From assembly GCA_947461985.1 (NCBI GenBank), contig CANHNT010000002.1:1-21594 (forward strand): a stretch of DNA of 21,594 bases, given 5' to 3'. The notes under the pieces are model-generated. The model ran no database searches and had not been told where the DNA came from. It saw nothing but the letters and a program-made list of their open reading frames with translations. The stretch comes from Bacteroidota bacterium. GTDB lineage: Bacteria; Bacteroidota; Bacteroidia; Chitinophagales; Chitinophagaceae. This document shows, piece by piece, positions 1 to 7,934 of this stretch (within the stretch, counting starts at the first letter, position 1; each line of letters starts with the position of its first letter). The translations under genes and the position numbers were made by a program.

Positions 1-645
1 ACGCAATTTTGCGACATATACATCCATACTTCTACCATTGAAATACGTATCACTTCCCCATATTTTTTTCAATGCGTCCTCTCTGGCGGTTAAGTCATTC
101 ATATTTTCACAAAACATTTTTAAGAGGGCATTTTCTTTTGGAGACAACACATGTATGTTACCACCACTTAAACTTAACTCACGCAACTTACTGTTAAAGC
201 TAAATTTACCAATTTTGAACTCAAAAATTGCATTTTGCTTATCAGATGCTTCTGTATTGCGCTTAATGATTGCTTTTATTTTATGCAATAAAATTTCACT
301 GTCAAAAGGTTTTAAAATATAATCATCAGCACCTAAACGATACCCATTTAAAATGTCTTCTTTTAAATTTTTTGCTGTTAAAAAAAACAAAGGAACATCC
401 AAATCGATATTTCTTATTTCCTCTGCTAATGAAAACCCATCTAAATTAGGCATCATCACATCTAATAAGCATAAGTCGAATTTTTCTCTTCTGAAAGCAG
501 CTAATCCTAAAATTCCGTCACGAGCTAGTTCAACTTCATAATCGTTTAATTCTAAATAATTTTTTAAAACTTTTCCAAAATTAGTATCATCTTCTACTAA
601 AAGGATTTTTGATTTTTCGGTAACTTCAATATCTGTATTCTCCAT
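1..645 (-). CDS. OmpR-family response regulator, RprY-like (3' end cut by window)
   Basis: DNA-binding response regulator of a two-component system, read from an ATG at 645 through 215 codons to the window edge without a stop. The N-terminal receiver domain (about residues 12-128) shows the acidic pair D19/D20, the phospho-acceptor D62 in LLDVMMP, the switch threonine T90 in FFLTAK and the conserved K112 in LKPF. A linker leads to an OmpR/PhoB winged helix (about 140 onward), with the recognition-helix part (NGRSMDVYVAKLR) present. Roughly 15 C-terminal residues should lie outside the window. The receiver resembles the RprY type common in Bacteroidota. Its histidine kinase is not visible and may lie to the left. 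It is divergent from the LolC/E-like gene, with 115 bases between, and an exact -7 box (665-672) sits 19 bases upstream. Confidence 0.93.
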   Translation of the reverse strand, partial: MENTDIEVTEKSKILLVEDDTNFGKVLKNYLELNDYEVELARDGILGLAAFRREKFDLCLLDVMMPNLDGFSLAEEIRNIDLDVPLFFLTAKNLKEDILNGYRLGADDYILKPFDSEILLHKIKAIIKRNTEASDKQNAIFEFKIGKFSFNSKLRELSLSGGNIHVLSPKENALLKMFCENMNDLTAREDALKKIWGSDTYFNGRSMDVYVAKLR

Positions 646-664
646 GTTTATTAATTTCTATTCT

Positions 665-672
665 CAAAAGTA
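665..672 (-). promoter_or_regulatory. Candidate -7 box (TACTTTTG) of the response regulator gene
   Basis: An exact match to the Bacteroidota sigma-A -7 consensus TAnnTTTG on the minus strand, 19 bases before the ATG at 645. No TTG-type -33 element is seen at the usual distance, so this is a candidate only. Confidence 0.4.
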
Positions 673-760
673 ACAAAGCTTTTTATCGTTCACCCTTATT
701 TGGACCGTAATATTTTGTTAAAAAACAAATACTCAAAAAAATATTCTAATTTCACAGCGC

Positions 761-1993
761 ATGATTTTAATTTTCGCATGGCGTTATCTTAAAGGAAAAA
801 AATCTACTCAAGCAGTTCAAATAATTTCTTGGGTGAGTGTGGCTGCGATGGCGGTAGGAACTGCTGCGCTGATTATTGTACTCTCTGTTTTTAATGGCTT
901 TGAAGGTTTTATTAAAGAGCTTTATTCCGACTTTTATCCTGAAATAAAAATCAGTGCTTCGGTTGGTAAAAATTTTCAATTTTCAGCAGAAAATAAATTT
1001 AAATTAAATTCTGTTAAAGCCATTCAATCGGTTTCTTATTCGTTGGAAGAAAAAATATTAATGGCGTATGACGAAACTCAAATGATTGGGATTATAAAAG
1101 GGGTTGATGAGCAATATGATCAGGTAACTAATTTTAGTAAGCATATAAAATATGGAAAAGCTTATTTTAAGGATGTAGTAAATGAGGTTCCAAAAATTGT
1201 ATTAGGACTTGGGGTAAGCAATAAATTGAGCGTAAATGAACAATCGGCATTGCCAATGAATTGTTATGCATTTAAAAAAAATGCAGCATTTAATTCGCTT
1301 AACCCTAGTGATGTTTATTCAAGCAGTTTGTATCAAGTGAGTGGTGTGTATTTATTGCAAGATGTGATCGATAATCAATATGGATTTGCCTCGTTACAAA
1401 GTGTTCAAAACTTGACCGACAAGCCGAATGAACTCTCATCGATTGAAATAAAATTAAAAAATAATGTCAATGCGGATAATGTAAAAGCAAGCTTGCAACA
1501 ACTTTTTAAATCGCAATCTTTTAAAATAGAAACCCGACTTGAACAAAATCGAACCCTTTATTTTGTACTCAAAAGCGAACGTTGGGCAGTGTATGCCATA
1601 CTTACGTTAATGTTAATTATTGCTTCTTTCAACATTATTGGTTCACTTTCAATGTTAGTGATAGAAAAAGAAAAAGACATTGCCATTTTGAAAACCATGG
1701 GCATGCAAAGCAATCGTATTCAAAAAATATTTTTAAGTACTGGGGTTTTATTGTCGATGTTGGGTGCTGTCATTGGGTGCATTTTGGCGTTAGTGATTTG
1801 CCTATTGCAACAACATTTTGGTTTTGTAAAATTGGGTTCTGGTGATTCTTTTTTGATAGATGCTTATCCTGTAAAACTGCGTGTTTTTGATTTTGTGTTG
1901 GTGTTGTCAACGGTTGTTATTATTGCTGCGTTGGCATCGCTCATTCCATCCATTAAAGCCAGTAAAAAAGGCATTGAGTTGAGGGTAAAATAA
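761..1993 (+). CDS. LolC/LolE-FtsX-like ABC transporter permease
   Basis: Inner-membrane permease of the lipoprotein-releasing (LolCDE) / MacB-FtsX class, expected to work with a LolD-type ATPase in extracting lipoproteins from the inner membrane. Its 410 residues are typical. TM1 lies at about 21-48, a large periplasmic domain at about 50-270, and TM2-TM4 at about 275-301, 323-350 and 377-400. The N-terminal FAWRYLKGKKS segment and the EKEKDIAILKTMGM stretch after TM2 (302-315) are family signatures. The end, PSIKASKKGIELRVK, is the usual short cytoplasmic tail. No ATPase gene is adjacent; in Bacteroidota lolD is often elsewhere. It converges on the DUF2200 gene and is divergent from the response regulator. 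A MacB-like export role cannot be excluded, but the overall organisation fits LolC/E better. Confidence 0.88.
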   Translation: MILIFAWRYLKGKKSTQAVQIISWVSVAAMAVGTAALIIVLSVFNGFEGFIKELYSDFYPEIKISASVGKNFQFSAENKFKLNSVKAIQSVSYSLEEKILMAYDETQMIGIIKGVDEQYDQVTNFSKHIKYGKAYFKDVVNEVPKIVLGLGVSNKLSVNEQSALPMNCYAFKKNAAFNSLNPSDVYSSSLYQVSGVYLLQDVIDNQYGFASLQSVQNLTDKPNELSSIEIKLKNNVNADNVKASLQQLFKSQSFKIETRLEQNRTLYFVLKSERWAVYAILTLMLIIASFNIIGSLSMLVIEKEKDIAILKTMGMQSNRIQKIFLSTGVLLSMLGAVIGCILALVICLLQQHFGFVKLGSGDSFLIDAYPVKLRVFDFVLVLSTVVIIAALASLIPSIKASKKGIELRVK

Positions 1994-2011
1994 GCTACTC
2001 CGTTGATTGAT

Positions 2012-2033
2012 TTTTTGAAAATTAGCATTGAAT
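2012..2033 (+). repeat. Left copy of a 22-bp near-direct repeat flanking the DUF2200 gene
   Basis: Reads TTTTTGAAAATTAGCATTGAAT. It matches the segment at 2414-2435 at 19 of 22 positions in the same orientation. The two copies bracket the DUF2200 coding region at 2036-2401 almost exactly. The sequence is AT-rich, so coincidence is possible. Confidence 0.4.
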
Positions 2034-2035
2034 CA

Positions 2036-2401
2036 TTAAGCCACTCTTAAAATTTTATCCAGCTGTTTTCCTTTAGCCAATTCGTCAATTAATTTGTCTA
2101 AATATCTAACTTTTTGTGTCAATGGATTTATTATTTCTTCTACTTTGTAACCACAAATTACACCTTTAATTAAAGGTGCATTAGGGTTTAATATTGCAGT
2201 TTCAAAAAATTCTTCATAAGTCACTTCCTTTTCAATTAATTCTTGAAGTTTAATTTTATCAAAACCTGTTAGCCATTTTATTATTTCATGCAACTCCTCA
2301 ATTGTTCTTCCTTTGCTTTCTACCTTTTTAATGTAGTAAGGATAAACTGTTGCAAATATGGTTTTTGCCATTCGCAAATTATGTTCAGGTGTTGTCTTCA
2401 T
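2036..2401 (-). CDS. DUF2200 family protein
   Basis: A small soluble protein of 121 residues matching the DUF2200 family along its whole length. It has the N-terminal MKTTPEHNLRMAKTIFATVYP, the GRTIEELHEIIKWLTGFD block, the NPNAPLIKGVICGYKVEEI block and the C-terminal YLDKLIDELAKGK. The function of the family is unknown, and the sequence shows no signal peptide, membrane segment or obvious catalytic motif. It lies 78 bases downstream of the efflux adaptor gene on the same strand and converges on the LolC/E-like gene. It is bracketed by two similar 22-bp direct repeats (2012-2033 and 2414-2435), so it may be an insertion into an older arrangement. The family assignment rests on recognising the conserved blocks. 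Confidence 0.85.
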   Translation of the reverse strand: MKTTPEHNLRMAKTIFATVYPYYIKKVESKGRTIEELHEIIKWLTGFDKIKLQELIEKEVTYEEFFETAILNPNAPLIKGVICGYKVEEIINPLTQKVRYLDKLIDELAKGKQLDKILRVA

Positions 2402-2413
2402 AACGGCTTACTA

Positions 2414-2435
2414 TTTTTCAAAATTTACATTGAAT
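2414..2435 (+). repeat. Right copy of the 22-bp near-direct repeat flanking the DUF2200 gene
   Basis: Reads TTTTTCAAAATTTACATTGAAT, 19 of 22 identical to 2012-2033. On the minus strand this copy lies just upstream of the DUF2200 start and contains TAAATTTTG, one base longer than the -7 consensus, so it may also carry a weak promoter. Confidence 0.4.
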
Positions 2436-2479
2436 TACCTACATAAAAGTTTAATTTGAGCGGTCTGAGAATACTGTGA

Positions 2480-3799
2480 TTATTCCTCTTTTTCTTTCTT
2501 ATCAAATAATTCCTTCTTAGGAACGATTTTAATTTTCATGTCTTTTTTGAGGGTACGAGCAATGGCAGAAAAAGGTGCGATGATTACTTGTTCGCCTCCT
2601 TTTAATCCACTGATGATTTCTATAAATTCGTTGTCTTGAATGGATGTTTTTACTTCTCTTAATTCGGTTTTATTTTCTTTAGTTACTACAAAAACATACT
2701 CTTTTATTTCGTCTGTTTTTTTATCATTTTGTTCTTCTTCACGGGTGGTAACAGCGTTTATAGGCACTGCAATTACGTTTATTCTGTGCGTTGTCAAAAT
2801 ATCAACCGATGCCGACATGCCCGGTCTGAAAGGGAAATGGCGTTTATCTATTCCTAATAAGTCTTGATAGCTTGATGGCAACAATTCAACACTTACAGTA
2901 TAGTTTGTAACTTGGTCGGTAGCTGCTGCTTGTTGCAAAGCAGAGGTTGTACTCGATTGAGAAATTTGCACCACAATTCCTTTAAATTTTCGAGATGGAT
3001 AGGCTTCTACTTCAATGTTTGCGGTGTCGCCAAATTTCACTTTTTGAATTTCATTTTCTCCTACTTCTACATCTACTTTCATTTTGCTCATGTTGGCAAC
3101 TCGCATAATTTCGGTGCCTGCCATTTGCATCGTTCCTACCACTCGTTCGCCTTTTTTTACAAATAATGCCGAAACAATACCTGTCATGGGCGAATAAATA
3201 GTGGTTTTGCGAAGCGATTGCATCGCTTCTGAAACGTTGGCTTGTGCGCTAGCTACTCCAAATTTGTTTCCTTTAATATTTTCGATAGCTGCATTGTAAT
3301 TAGCTTGTGCCGATTTGTAGGATGCCTCCGCTGTTTCAAACTCAACAGCACTAATCACTTTATCATTAAACAATTTTTTATTGCGTTGAAACGTGGAAGA
3401 GGCCTGCTCTAATTGCGCTTTGGCTTGTTGCATTAATGCACTGGCGTTTGAAACGTTTGCTTTGGTTTGATTTAATTGTGCATTGGCTCTACTTACGGCT
3501 GACTGATACGAGGTAGAATTTATTGTAGCGAGTACTTGACCTTTACGCACACTATCTCCTTCCTCTACATTTAAATCGGTTACTTCGCCAGATACATCGG
3601 GGCTTACTTTAATTTCAGCCACTGGATATATTTTCCCACTGGCAGAGACGGATTCAATAATATCGTGTTGGCTAACCTCTTCTACTGCTACTTTGATGGA
3701 ATCATCTTTACCTAAAATGCCTGTTTTTGATAGCACGATTAATATGGCTACTAAAGCGACAGTGCCAGCAATAAACCAATATGTTTGTTTTTTTGTCAT
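2480..3799 (-). CDS. Efflux periplasmic adaptor subunit (MacA/AcrA-HlyD type)
   Basis: Membrane-fusion protein bridging an inner-membrane transporter to a TolC-type channel. Its 439 residues begin with an uncleaved membrane anchor (about 8-24). The two lipoyl half-motifs lie at about 58-95 (SPDVSGEVTDLNVEEGDSV) and 198-236 (IYSPMTGIVSALFVKKGERV). Between them is a long alanine- and glutamine-rich alpha-hairpin (96-197), followed by a beta-barrel (about 240-340) and a membrane-proximal domain. The tail is lysine- and glutamate-rich. The gene starts 9 bases after the TolC-like gene stops, so the two are almost certainly co-transcribed. No ABC ATPase, MacB permease or RND pump follows, so the energising partner must be elsewhere. 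The domain pattern resembles MacA more than AcrA, but the partner type cannot be fixed from sequence alone. Confidence 0.92.
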   Translation of the reverse strand: MTKKQTYWFIAGTVALVAILIVLSKTGILGKDDSIKVAVEEVSQHDIIESVSASGKIYPVAEIKVSPDVSGEVTDLNVEEGDSVRKGQVLATINSTSYQSAVSRANAQLNQTKANVSNASALMQQAKAQLEQASSTFQRNKKLFNDKVISAVEFETAEASYKSAQANYNAAIENIKGNKFGVASAQANVSEAMQSLRKTTIYSPMTGIVSALFVKKGERVVGTMQMAGTEIMRVANMSKMKVDVEVGENEIQKVKFGDTANIEVEAYPSRKFKGIVVQISQSSTTSALQQAAATDQVTNYTVSVELLPSSYQDLLGIDKRHFPFRPGMSASVDILTTHRINVIAVPINAVTTREEEQNDKKTDEIKEYVFVVTKENKTELREVKTSIQDNEFIEIISGLKGGEQVIIAPFSAIARTLKKDMKIKIVPKKELFDKKEKEE

Positions 3800-3808
3800 T
3801 GAAAAAAT

Positions 3809-5596
3809 TTACAATTTTAATGGATTTCCCATATAATAATCCAACACTTTGAGTTTAAATAATAGGTCATATTTTGAAGACAAAACAGATGTGCTTGCTG
3901 TATAATAACCATTTAAAATAGAGGTATACTCATAGGTATTAATCATTCCTACTCCATAACGTTTTACAGCAAAATCCAATGCTCTTTTTGCTGCTTCTTG
4001 AGACCGTTTAGCTGCAATATATTTTTGAGAAGATGCTTTTGCTTGTTCAAAGGCAGTATATATCTCTTGCTTTAATTTTTGTTTGTCATTGTCATACGAA
4101 ATTTGCTGACTAACCAAACCAATTTTAGCTTTTTGTATACTTGTTTTGGCTGTATATCCATTAAAAATAGGAACACTTAAACCAATGCCTACATTGGCTC
4201 TAATATTATTTCCGTATTGTTTAAATAAAGGAGATGTTTTAGTAATGTAATCGAACGTTGGCGTAGTTATTGGAAAACTTGACCCATTGAAATTAATGCT
4301 TCCTATTTGAGTTTCACCTACATACGTTTGCCCTGTTAATTGTTTTACATTGGATGAAAAATTAGTTCCTAAATTTCCAAAAAAGGATAATTGAGGATAT
4401 TGAGCCGCTTTGGCAATATCGAGTGTTTTATTGGCAGAAAGCAATTGCAGTTCGTTGTATTTCATTTTATGTTGCCCTTTAACAGCCGTGTTATACATTG
4501 CTTCAGGAGAAGGGATATTTAATAAATTACTGATATCAATATTATTTACATCGGGTGCTTGAATATCAAAATTTTCTTCGAAATTAAAATTCATAATGGC
4601 TTTTAGCTGCAATAATGCAATGCGCTCATCATACATAGCACCGATTAAATTGGAACTATCGCTTGATACCTGCGCTACCATTTGTGCTTCATTTAATTCT
4701 GGTAGTTTACCTGCATTCACAAATTTTACGGTTTGAGCATATTGTTCGTTATCTAACGTGAGTTGTGCTTCATTTATTTTTACTTGCTCACGAGCTAATA
4801 AAACTCTTAAAAAACCAGTAGCTACGTTTAAGGATACATCGTCTTTTAATTGGTTGTATTGTTCGTTGGCAGAAAGAATAGCCAAACGATTTTGTTCAAT
4901 TTGATGTTTCTTTTGAAACCATCCAAAAATCAATGCTTGAGAAGAAAGCCCTAATGTGTTATATAAAAATCCTTTAGTTACAAATTGGTTTGATGTAGGA
5001 TCAATAGAACGACCATAACTTTCGCCCAAGGTAGCATCACCATTTAAAGTAGGTGTTCTTGAAGCTCTATTTTGTTGCCATATTAATTTGGCTAAACGTT
5101 CATTTAATTCTGATTCTGAAATTTGTAAATTATTATCACGAGCATATTCTATACAACGCTCTAAAGGCCATTTGCTTGTTAAGGTAGTATTGTTATATGG
5201 TTTTTCAACAACTTCTAATTTTTTTATATCTGAAATGATTATAGATTCTTTTATTTTTTTAGTTTTTTCATTTTTAGTCTTCGGTTCATTTACAACCTTT
5301 TTAGTAGCATCTTTAATTTCAGCTTTATTATTGTCTTCTTGTTCTTTTTTTAAACGTGCTGCTTCTAATTTATTAGCATTCATTTGTAGCAAAGCATTTT
5401 CTTCTGCAATCCGTTTTGCATTGGCAATAGAGTCTGCTTTTAATTTTGCTTTTGGATTGCCATAAACTTGTTGAGGCACAACTTTTTTAATTGTATCATT
5501 ACGAGTAGGAATATATCGTCCACGAGTTTGACCATAAGTGATTTGACAAGTTATTGCCACAAGTAGGAGTAAAATAAGTTGTTTTATGTATTTCAT
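3809..5596 (-). CDS. TolC-family outer-membrane efflux protein with N-terminal charged extension
   Basis: Outer-membrane channel component of a tripartite export system. Its 595 residues start with a signal peptide (KQLILLLLVAITC, cleavage near TYGQ at about 23). Residues about 24-140 are an unusual lysine/glutamate/alanine-rich stretch before the canonical TolC start (WPLERCIEYARDNNLQIS, from 143). Two TolC repeats follow, with long alpha-hairpins; the second ends in the familiar KRYGVGMINTYEYT segment and a short C-terminal strand. Usual family members have roughly 430-480 residues, so the extension explains the extra length. It is the first gene of the pair with the adaptor (9-base gap). 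An exact -7 box lies 8 bases before the ATG, implying a very short leader. Confidence 0.93.
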   Translation of the reverse strand: MKYIKQLILLLLVAITCQITYGQTRGRYIPTRNDTIKKVVPQQVYGNPKAKLKADSIANAKRIAEENALLQMNANKLEAARLKKEQEDNNKAEIKDATKKVVNEPKTKNEKTKKIKESIIISDIKKLEVVEKPYNNTTLTSKWPLERCIEYARDNNLQISESELNERLAKLIWQQNRASRTPTLNGDATLGESYGRSIDPTSNQFVTKGFLYNTLGLSSQALIFGWFQKKHQIEQNRLAILSANEQYNQLKDDVSLNVATGFLRVLLAREQVKINEAQLTLDNEQYAQTVKFVNAGKLPELNEAQMVAQVSSDSSNLIGAMYDERIALLQLKAIMNFNFEENFDIQAPDVNNIDISNLLNIPSPEAMYNTAVKGQHKMKYNELQLLSANKTLDIAKAAQYPQLSFFGNLGTNFSSNVKQLTGQTYVGETQIGSINFNGSSFPITTPTFDYITKTSPLFKQYGNNIRANVGIGLSVPIFNGYTAKTSIQKAKIGLVSQQISYDNDKQKLKQEIYTAFEQAKASSQKYIAAKRSQEAAKRALDFAVKRYGVGMINTYEYTSILNGYYTASTSVLSSKYDLLFKLKVLDYYMGNPLKL

Positions 5597-5604
5597 ATTT
5601 AGTG

Positions 5605-5612
5605 CAAAAATA
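5605..5612 (-). promoter_or_regulatory. Candidate -7 box (TATTTTTG) of the tolC-like operon
   Basis: An exact TAnnTTTG match on the minus strand, followed by CACTAAAT and the ATG at 5596. Only 8 bases separate box and start codon, so the transcript would be almost leaderless. No -33 TTG is seen. Confidence 0.45.
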
Positions 5613-5675
5613 GGATAAAGTAATGAGTAAATTATTGTTTAGAGTAAGTGTAAATATAATAAATTTATTTTCCTT

Positions 5676-5683
5676 TATCTTTG
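5676..5683 (+). promoter_or_regulatory. Candidate -7 box (TATCTTTG) of nadB
   Basis: An exact TAnnTTTG match 25 bases before the nadB ATG at 5709, in the 112-base divergent gap shared with the tolC-like gene. The nearest upstream TTG (5635-5637) is too far away to be a -33 element. Confidence 0.4.
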
Positions 5684-5708
5684 ATAATTAAAGAAAAAAC
5701 ATAAAAAA

Positions 5709-7310
5709 ATGACAACAGATGTATTGGTAATTGGCTCCGGCATTGCTGGACTATCCTATTCATTAAAATTGGCAATGAAACGCCCAGATTTAAAAATTAT
5801 TGTATTGACTAAAACCAATGCCGATGAAACCAATACCAAATATGCTCAAGGTGGTGTGGCTGTAGTGATTGATGATGAAAAAGATAGTTTTGATAAACAC
5901 ATAAAAGATACATTGATAGCTGGTGATGGTTTGTGTAATGAAAAAGTAGTTGAAATCGTTGTAAAAGAGGGTCCTGCTCGAATGAGAGAAATTATAGAAT
6001 GGGGGACAGATTTTGATAAAGAAGTAGATGGTGATTTTAAATTAGGGAAAGAAGGAGGACACTCAGAATTTAGAATTTTGCATCATAAAGATGTAACAGG
6101 AAAAGAAATTGAAAGAGCTCTTTTAGAGAAAATTGCTCAATATAAAAACGTACAAATATTAGATCATTATTTTGTCATTGATTTAATTACACAACATCAT
6201 TTAGGACATTTAGTAACTAAATCTACACAAGATATTGAGTGTTATGGAGTGTATGTTTTAAATCAAAATAATCATCAAATAGAAAAAATAGTTTCTAAAA
6301 TTACCATGTTAGCAACAGGAGGTTGTGGGCAAGTTTATAGAACGACTACTAATCCTAAAATTGCTACAGGTGATGGCATGGCTATGGTTTACAGAGCCAA
6401 AGGACGAATAGAAAATATGGAGTTTATACAGTTTCATCCAACTGCGTTATTTGAGCCTAGTAAGCGTTTTGGACAAGCTTTTTTGATAACTGAAGCCGTA
6501 AGGGGCGACGGTGGCATTTTACGTAATAGCAAAGGCGAAGAATTTATGCATAAATATGATGCACGACTTTCATTAGCACCTCGTGATATTGTGGCAAGAG
6601 CCATAGACAGTGAAATGAAATTATTGGGCGATGAACATGTTTATTTGGATTGTAGACACATGGATATTGAAAATTTTAAAACCCATTTTCCGAATATTTA
6701 TGAAAAATGTTTGAGCATAGGTATTGATATAAGTAAAGATTTTATACCCGTAGCTCCAGCAGCACATTATAGTTGTGGTGGTGTAAAAACAAATGAGGAG
6801 GGGATGTCCTCTATTAATAAATTATATTGCTGTGGTGAAGCCTCTAGCACTGGTTTGCATGGAGCAAATCGTTTAGCGAGCAATTCATTATTAGAAGCGG
6901 TGGTATTTGCAAATCGTTGTTTTGAAAACACCTTATTAATAATTGATGCTATTAAAATAAAAGAAGGAATTCCTGACTGGAATGCTGAAGGAACTAGCGA
7001 GCCAAAAGAAATGATTTTGATTACACAAAGCATAAAGGAATTGCAGCTCACCATGAGTGATTATGTGGGTATTGTGCGAAGCAATGTTCGGTTAGAGAGG
7101 GCCATGAAACGTATAGATTTATTGCATGATGAGACGGAACAATTATATAAAACAACTACACTTTCTCCTCAGCTTTTAGAGTTGAGAAATTTAATTACCA
7201 TTGGCTATTTAATTGTAAAATCTGCATCGTTCAGAAAAGAAAGTAGAGGATTGCACTACAATGTGGATTACCCCGAAAAGAGTGATATGTTGCAAAATAT
7301 AGTGTTGTAA
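5709..7310 (+). CDS. nadB: L-aspartate oxidase NadB
   Basis: Flavoenzyme that oxidises L-aspartate to iminoaspartate, the first step of de novo NAD synthesis; quinolinate synthase NadA uses the product. The 533 residues match the family length. Visible motifs are the FAD dinucleotide fold VIGSGIAG (7-14), the KYAQGGVAVV segment (44-53), the succinate-dehydrogenase-like EFIQFHPTAL (238-247), the LAPRDIVARAI segment with R292, and the flavin-binding GEASSTGLHGANRLASNSLLEA region (about 375-397). A C-terminal three-helix domain ends with the RGLHYNVDYP motif. The substrate-binding loops favour aspartate oxidase over the fumarate reductase and succinate dehydrogenase subunits. It is a single-gene unit; nadA and nadC are not in the window, but NAD kinase is (15530-16408). 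Confidence 0.96.
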   Translation: MTTDVLVIGSGIAGLSYSLKLAMKRPDLKIIVLTKTNADETNTKYAQGGVAVVIDDEKDSFDKHIKDTLIAGDGLCNEKVVEIVVKEGPARMREIIEWGTDFDKEVDGDFKLGKEGGHSEFRILHHKDVTGKEIERALLEKIAQYKNVQILDHYFVIDLITQHHLGHLVTKSTQDIECYGVYVLNQNNHQIEKIVSKITMLATGGCGQVYRTTTNPKIATGDGMAMVYRAKGRIENMEFIQFHPTALFEPSKRFGQAFLITEAVRGDGGILRNSKGEEFMHKYDARLSLAPRDIVARAIDSEMKLLGDEHVYLDCRHMDIENFKTHFPNIYEKCLSIGIDISKDFIPVAPAAHYSCGGVKTNEEGMSSINKLYCCGEASSTGLHGANRLASNSLLEAVVFANRCFENTLLIIDAIKIKEGIPDWNAEGTSEPKEMILITQSIKELQLTMSDYVGIVRSNVRLERAMKRIDLLHDETEQLYKTTTLSPQLLELRNLITIGYLIVKSASFRKESRGLHYNVDYPEKSDMLQNIVL

Positions 7311-7324
7311 AAGAATTAAAAAGG

Positions 7325-7354
7325 TAAATTTAATCGAGCAAAATATTAAATTTA
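7325..7354 (+). terminator. AT-only hairpin after nadB, possible terminator
   Basis: A perfect 10-bp inverted repeat, TAAATTTAAT (7325-7334) and ATTAAATTTA (7345-7354), with a 10-base loop, 14 bases after the nadB stop. The stem has no G or C and no clean T-run follows, so it would be a weak terminator at best. The rest of the 194-base gap to the GxxExxY gene (7311-7504) shows nothing I can name. Confidence 0.25.
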
Positions 7355-7504
7355 ATTGAACCATACATGCACTTAAATCTCTTATATAGTAAAATATCAA
7401 ACCATATAATGAATATTAGGTCATATAAGTCAATAATAATACTAGCTTAAATGTTGTTAAATTCCTTAAACGGTTGAAAATAAAAACAAAATAGTGGATA
7501 CTTT

Positions 7505-7915
7505 CTAAGCAGGTAAATCTCTGTACAATTCATTTACGTATGTTTTTTGTCCATCTCTATAAATATTTAATACATTGAAATTGATCATCAAACCTTCTGC
7601 TATATTTAATAATTTCATGTATGATAATAATTTTGCTTCAAAAATAGGTTCAATTTTATTGACTGATTTTAGTTCAACAATTAAACAACCTTCCACTAAT
7701 AAATCACATCGCAAATCGGTTTCAAAATATATTTCTTTGTACTGTATAGGCACTTTCATTTCAGAAACAAAATTAATATTGCGTTTAAATAATTCATATT
7801 TTAAACATTGATGGTATACGCTTTCTAATAAGCCAGGACCAATTGTTTTGTGTACTTCAATAGCAGCGCCATTTACTTTGTACACTAAATTTGTTAAGTA
7901 GGATTTCGTAATCAT
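7505..7915 (-). CDS. GxxExxY protein (PD-(D/E)XK-like fold)
   Basis: A small protein of 136 residues of the GxxExxY family (PDDEXK_3), widespread in Bacteroidota and of unknown function. The defining motif is GLLESVY with G28, E31 and Y34. A nuclease-like core follows: D71 in CDLLVEG and the E81-L-K83 pair, which match the D...ExK arrangement of the PD-(D/E)XK superfamily, then the conserved KLLSYMKLLNIAEGLMINFN segment. All the expected acidic and lysine positions are intact, so catalysis is possible though unproven. It starts 19 bases after the SelO stop on the same strand and is probably read through from that operon. The N-terminal ITKSYLTNLVYKVNGAAIEVHKTIGPG is typical of the family and supports this start. 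Confidence 0.9.
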   Translation of the reverse strand: MITKSYLTNLVYKVNGAAIEVHKTIGPGLLESVYHQCLKYELFKRNINFVSEMKVPIQYKEIYFETDLRCDLLVEGCLIVELKSVNKIEPIFEAKLLSYMKLLNIAEGLMINFNVLNIYRDGQKTYVNELYRDLPA

Positions 7916-7934
7916 ACTTCAAGTATAAATAAAA

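Noticed and set aside
714..729. TTTGTT-AAAA-AACAAA hairpin between the response regulator and LolC/E-like genes
   Set aside because: It is a short 6-bp AT-rich stem in a divergent gap where no transcript ends; it is too weak to call a regulatory element.
761..1993. The LolC/E-like permease as the missing pump for the TolC-adaptor pair
   Set aside because: It is on the opposite strand in a separate unit and its layout and termini fit the lipoprotein-releasing class; kept only as a remark.
5088..5465. Forward open frame of 125 codons inside the TolC-like gene
   Set aside because: It is an antisense shadow of the lysine/glutamate-rich extension, giving a hydrophobic Ser/Phe/Leu-rich product with no family resemblance.
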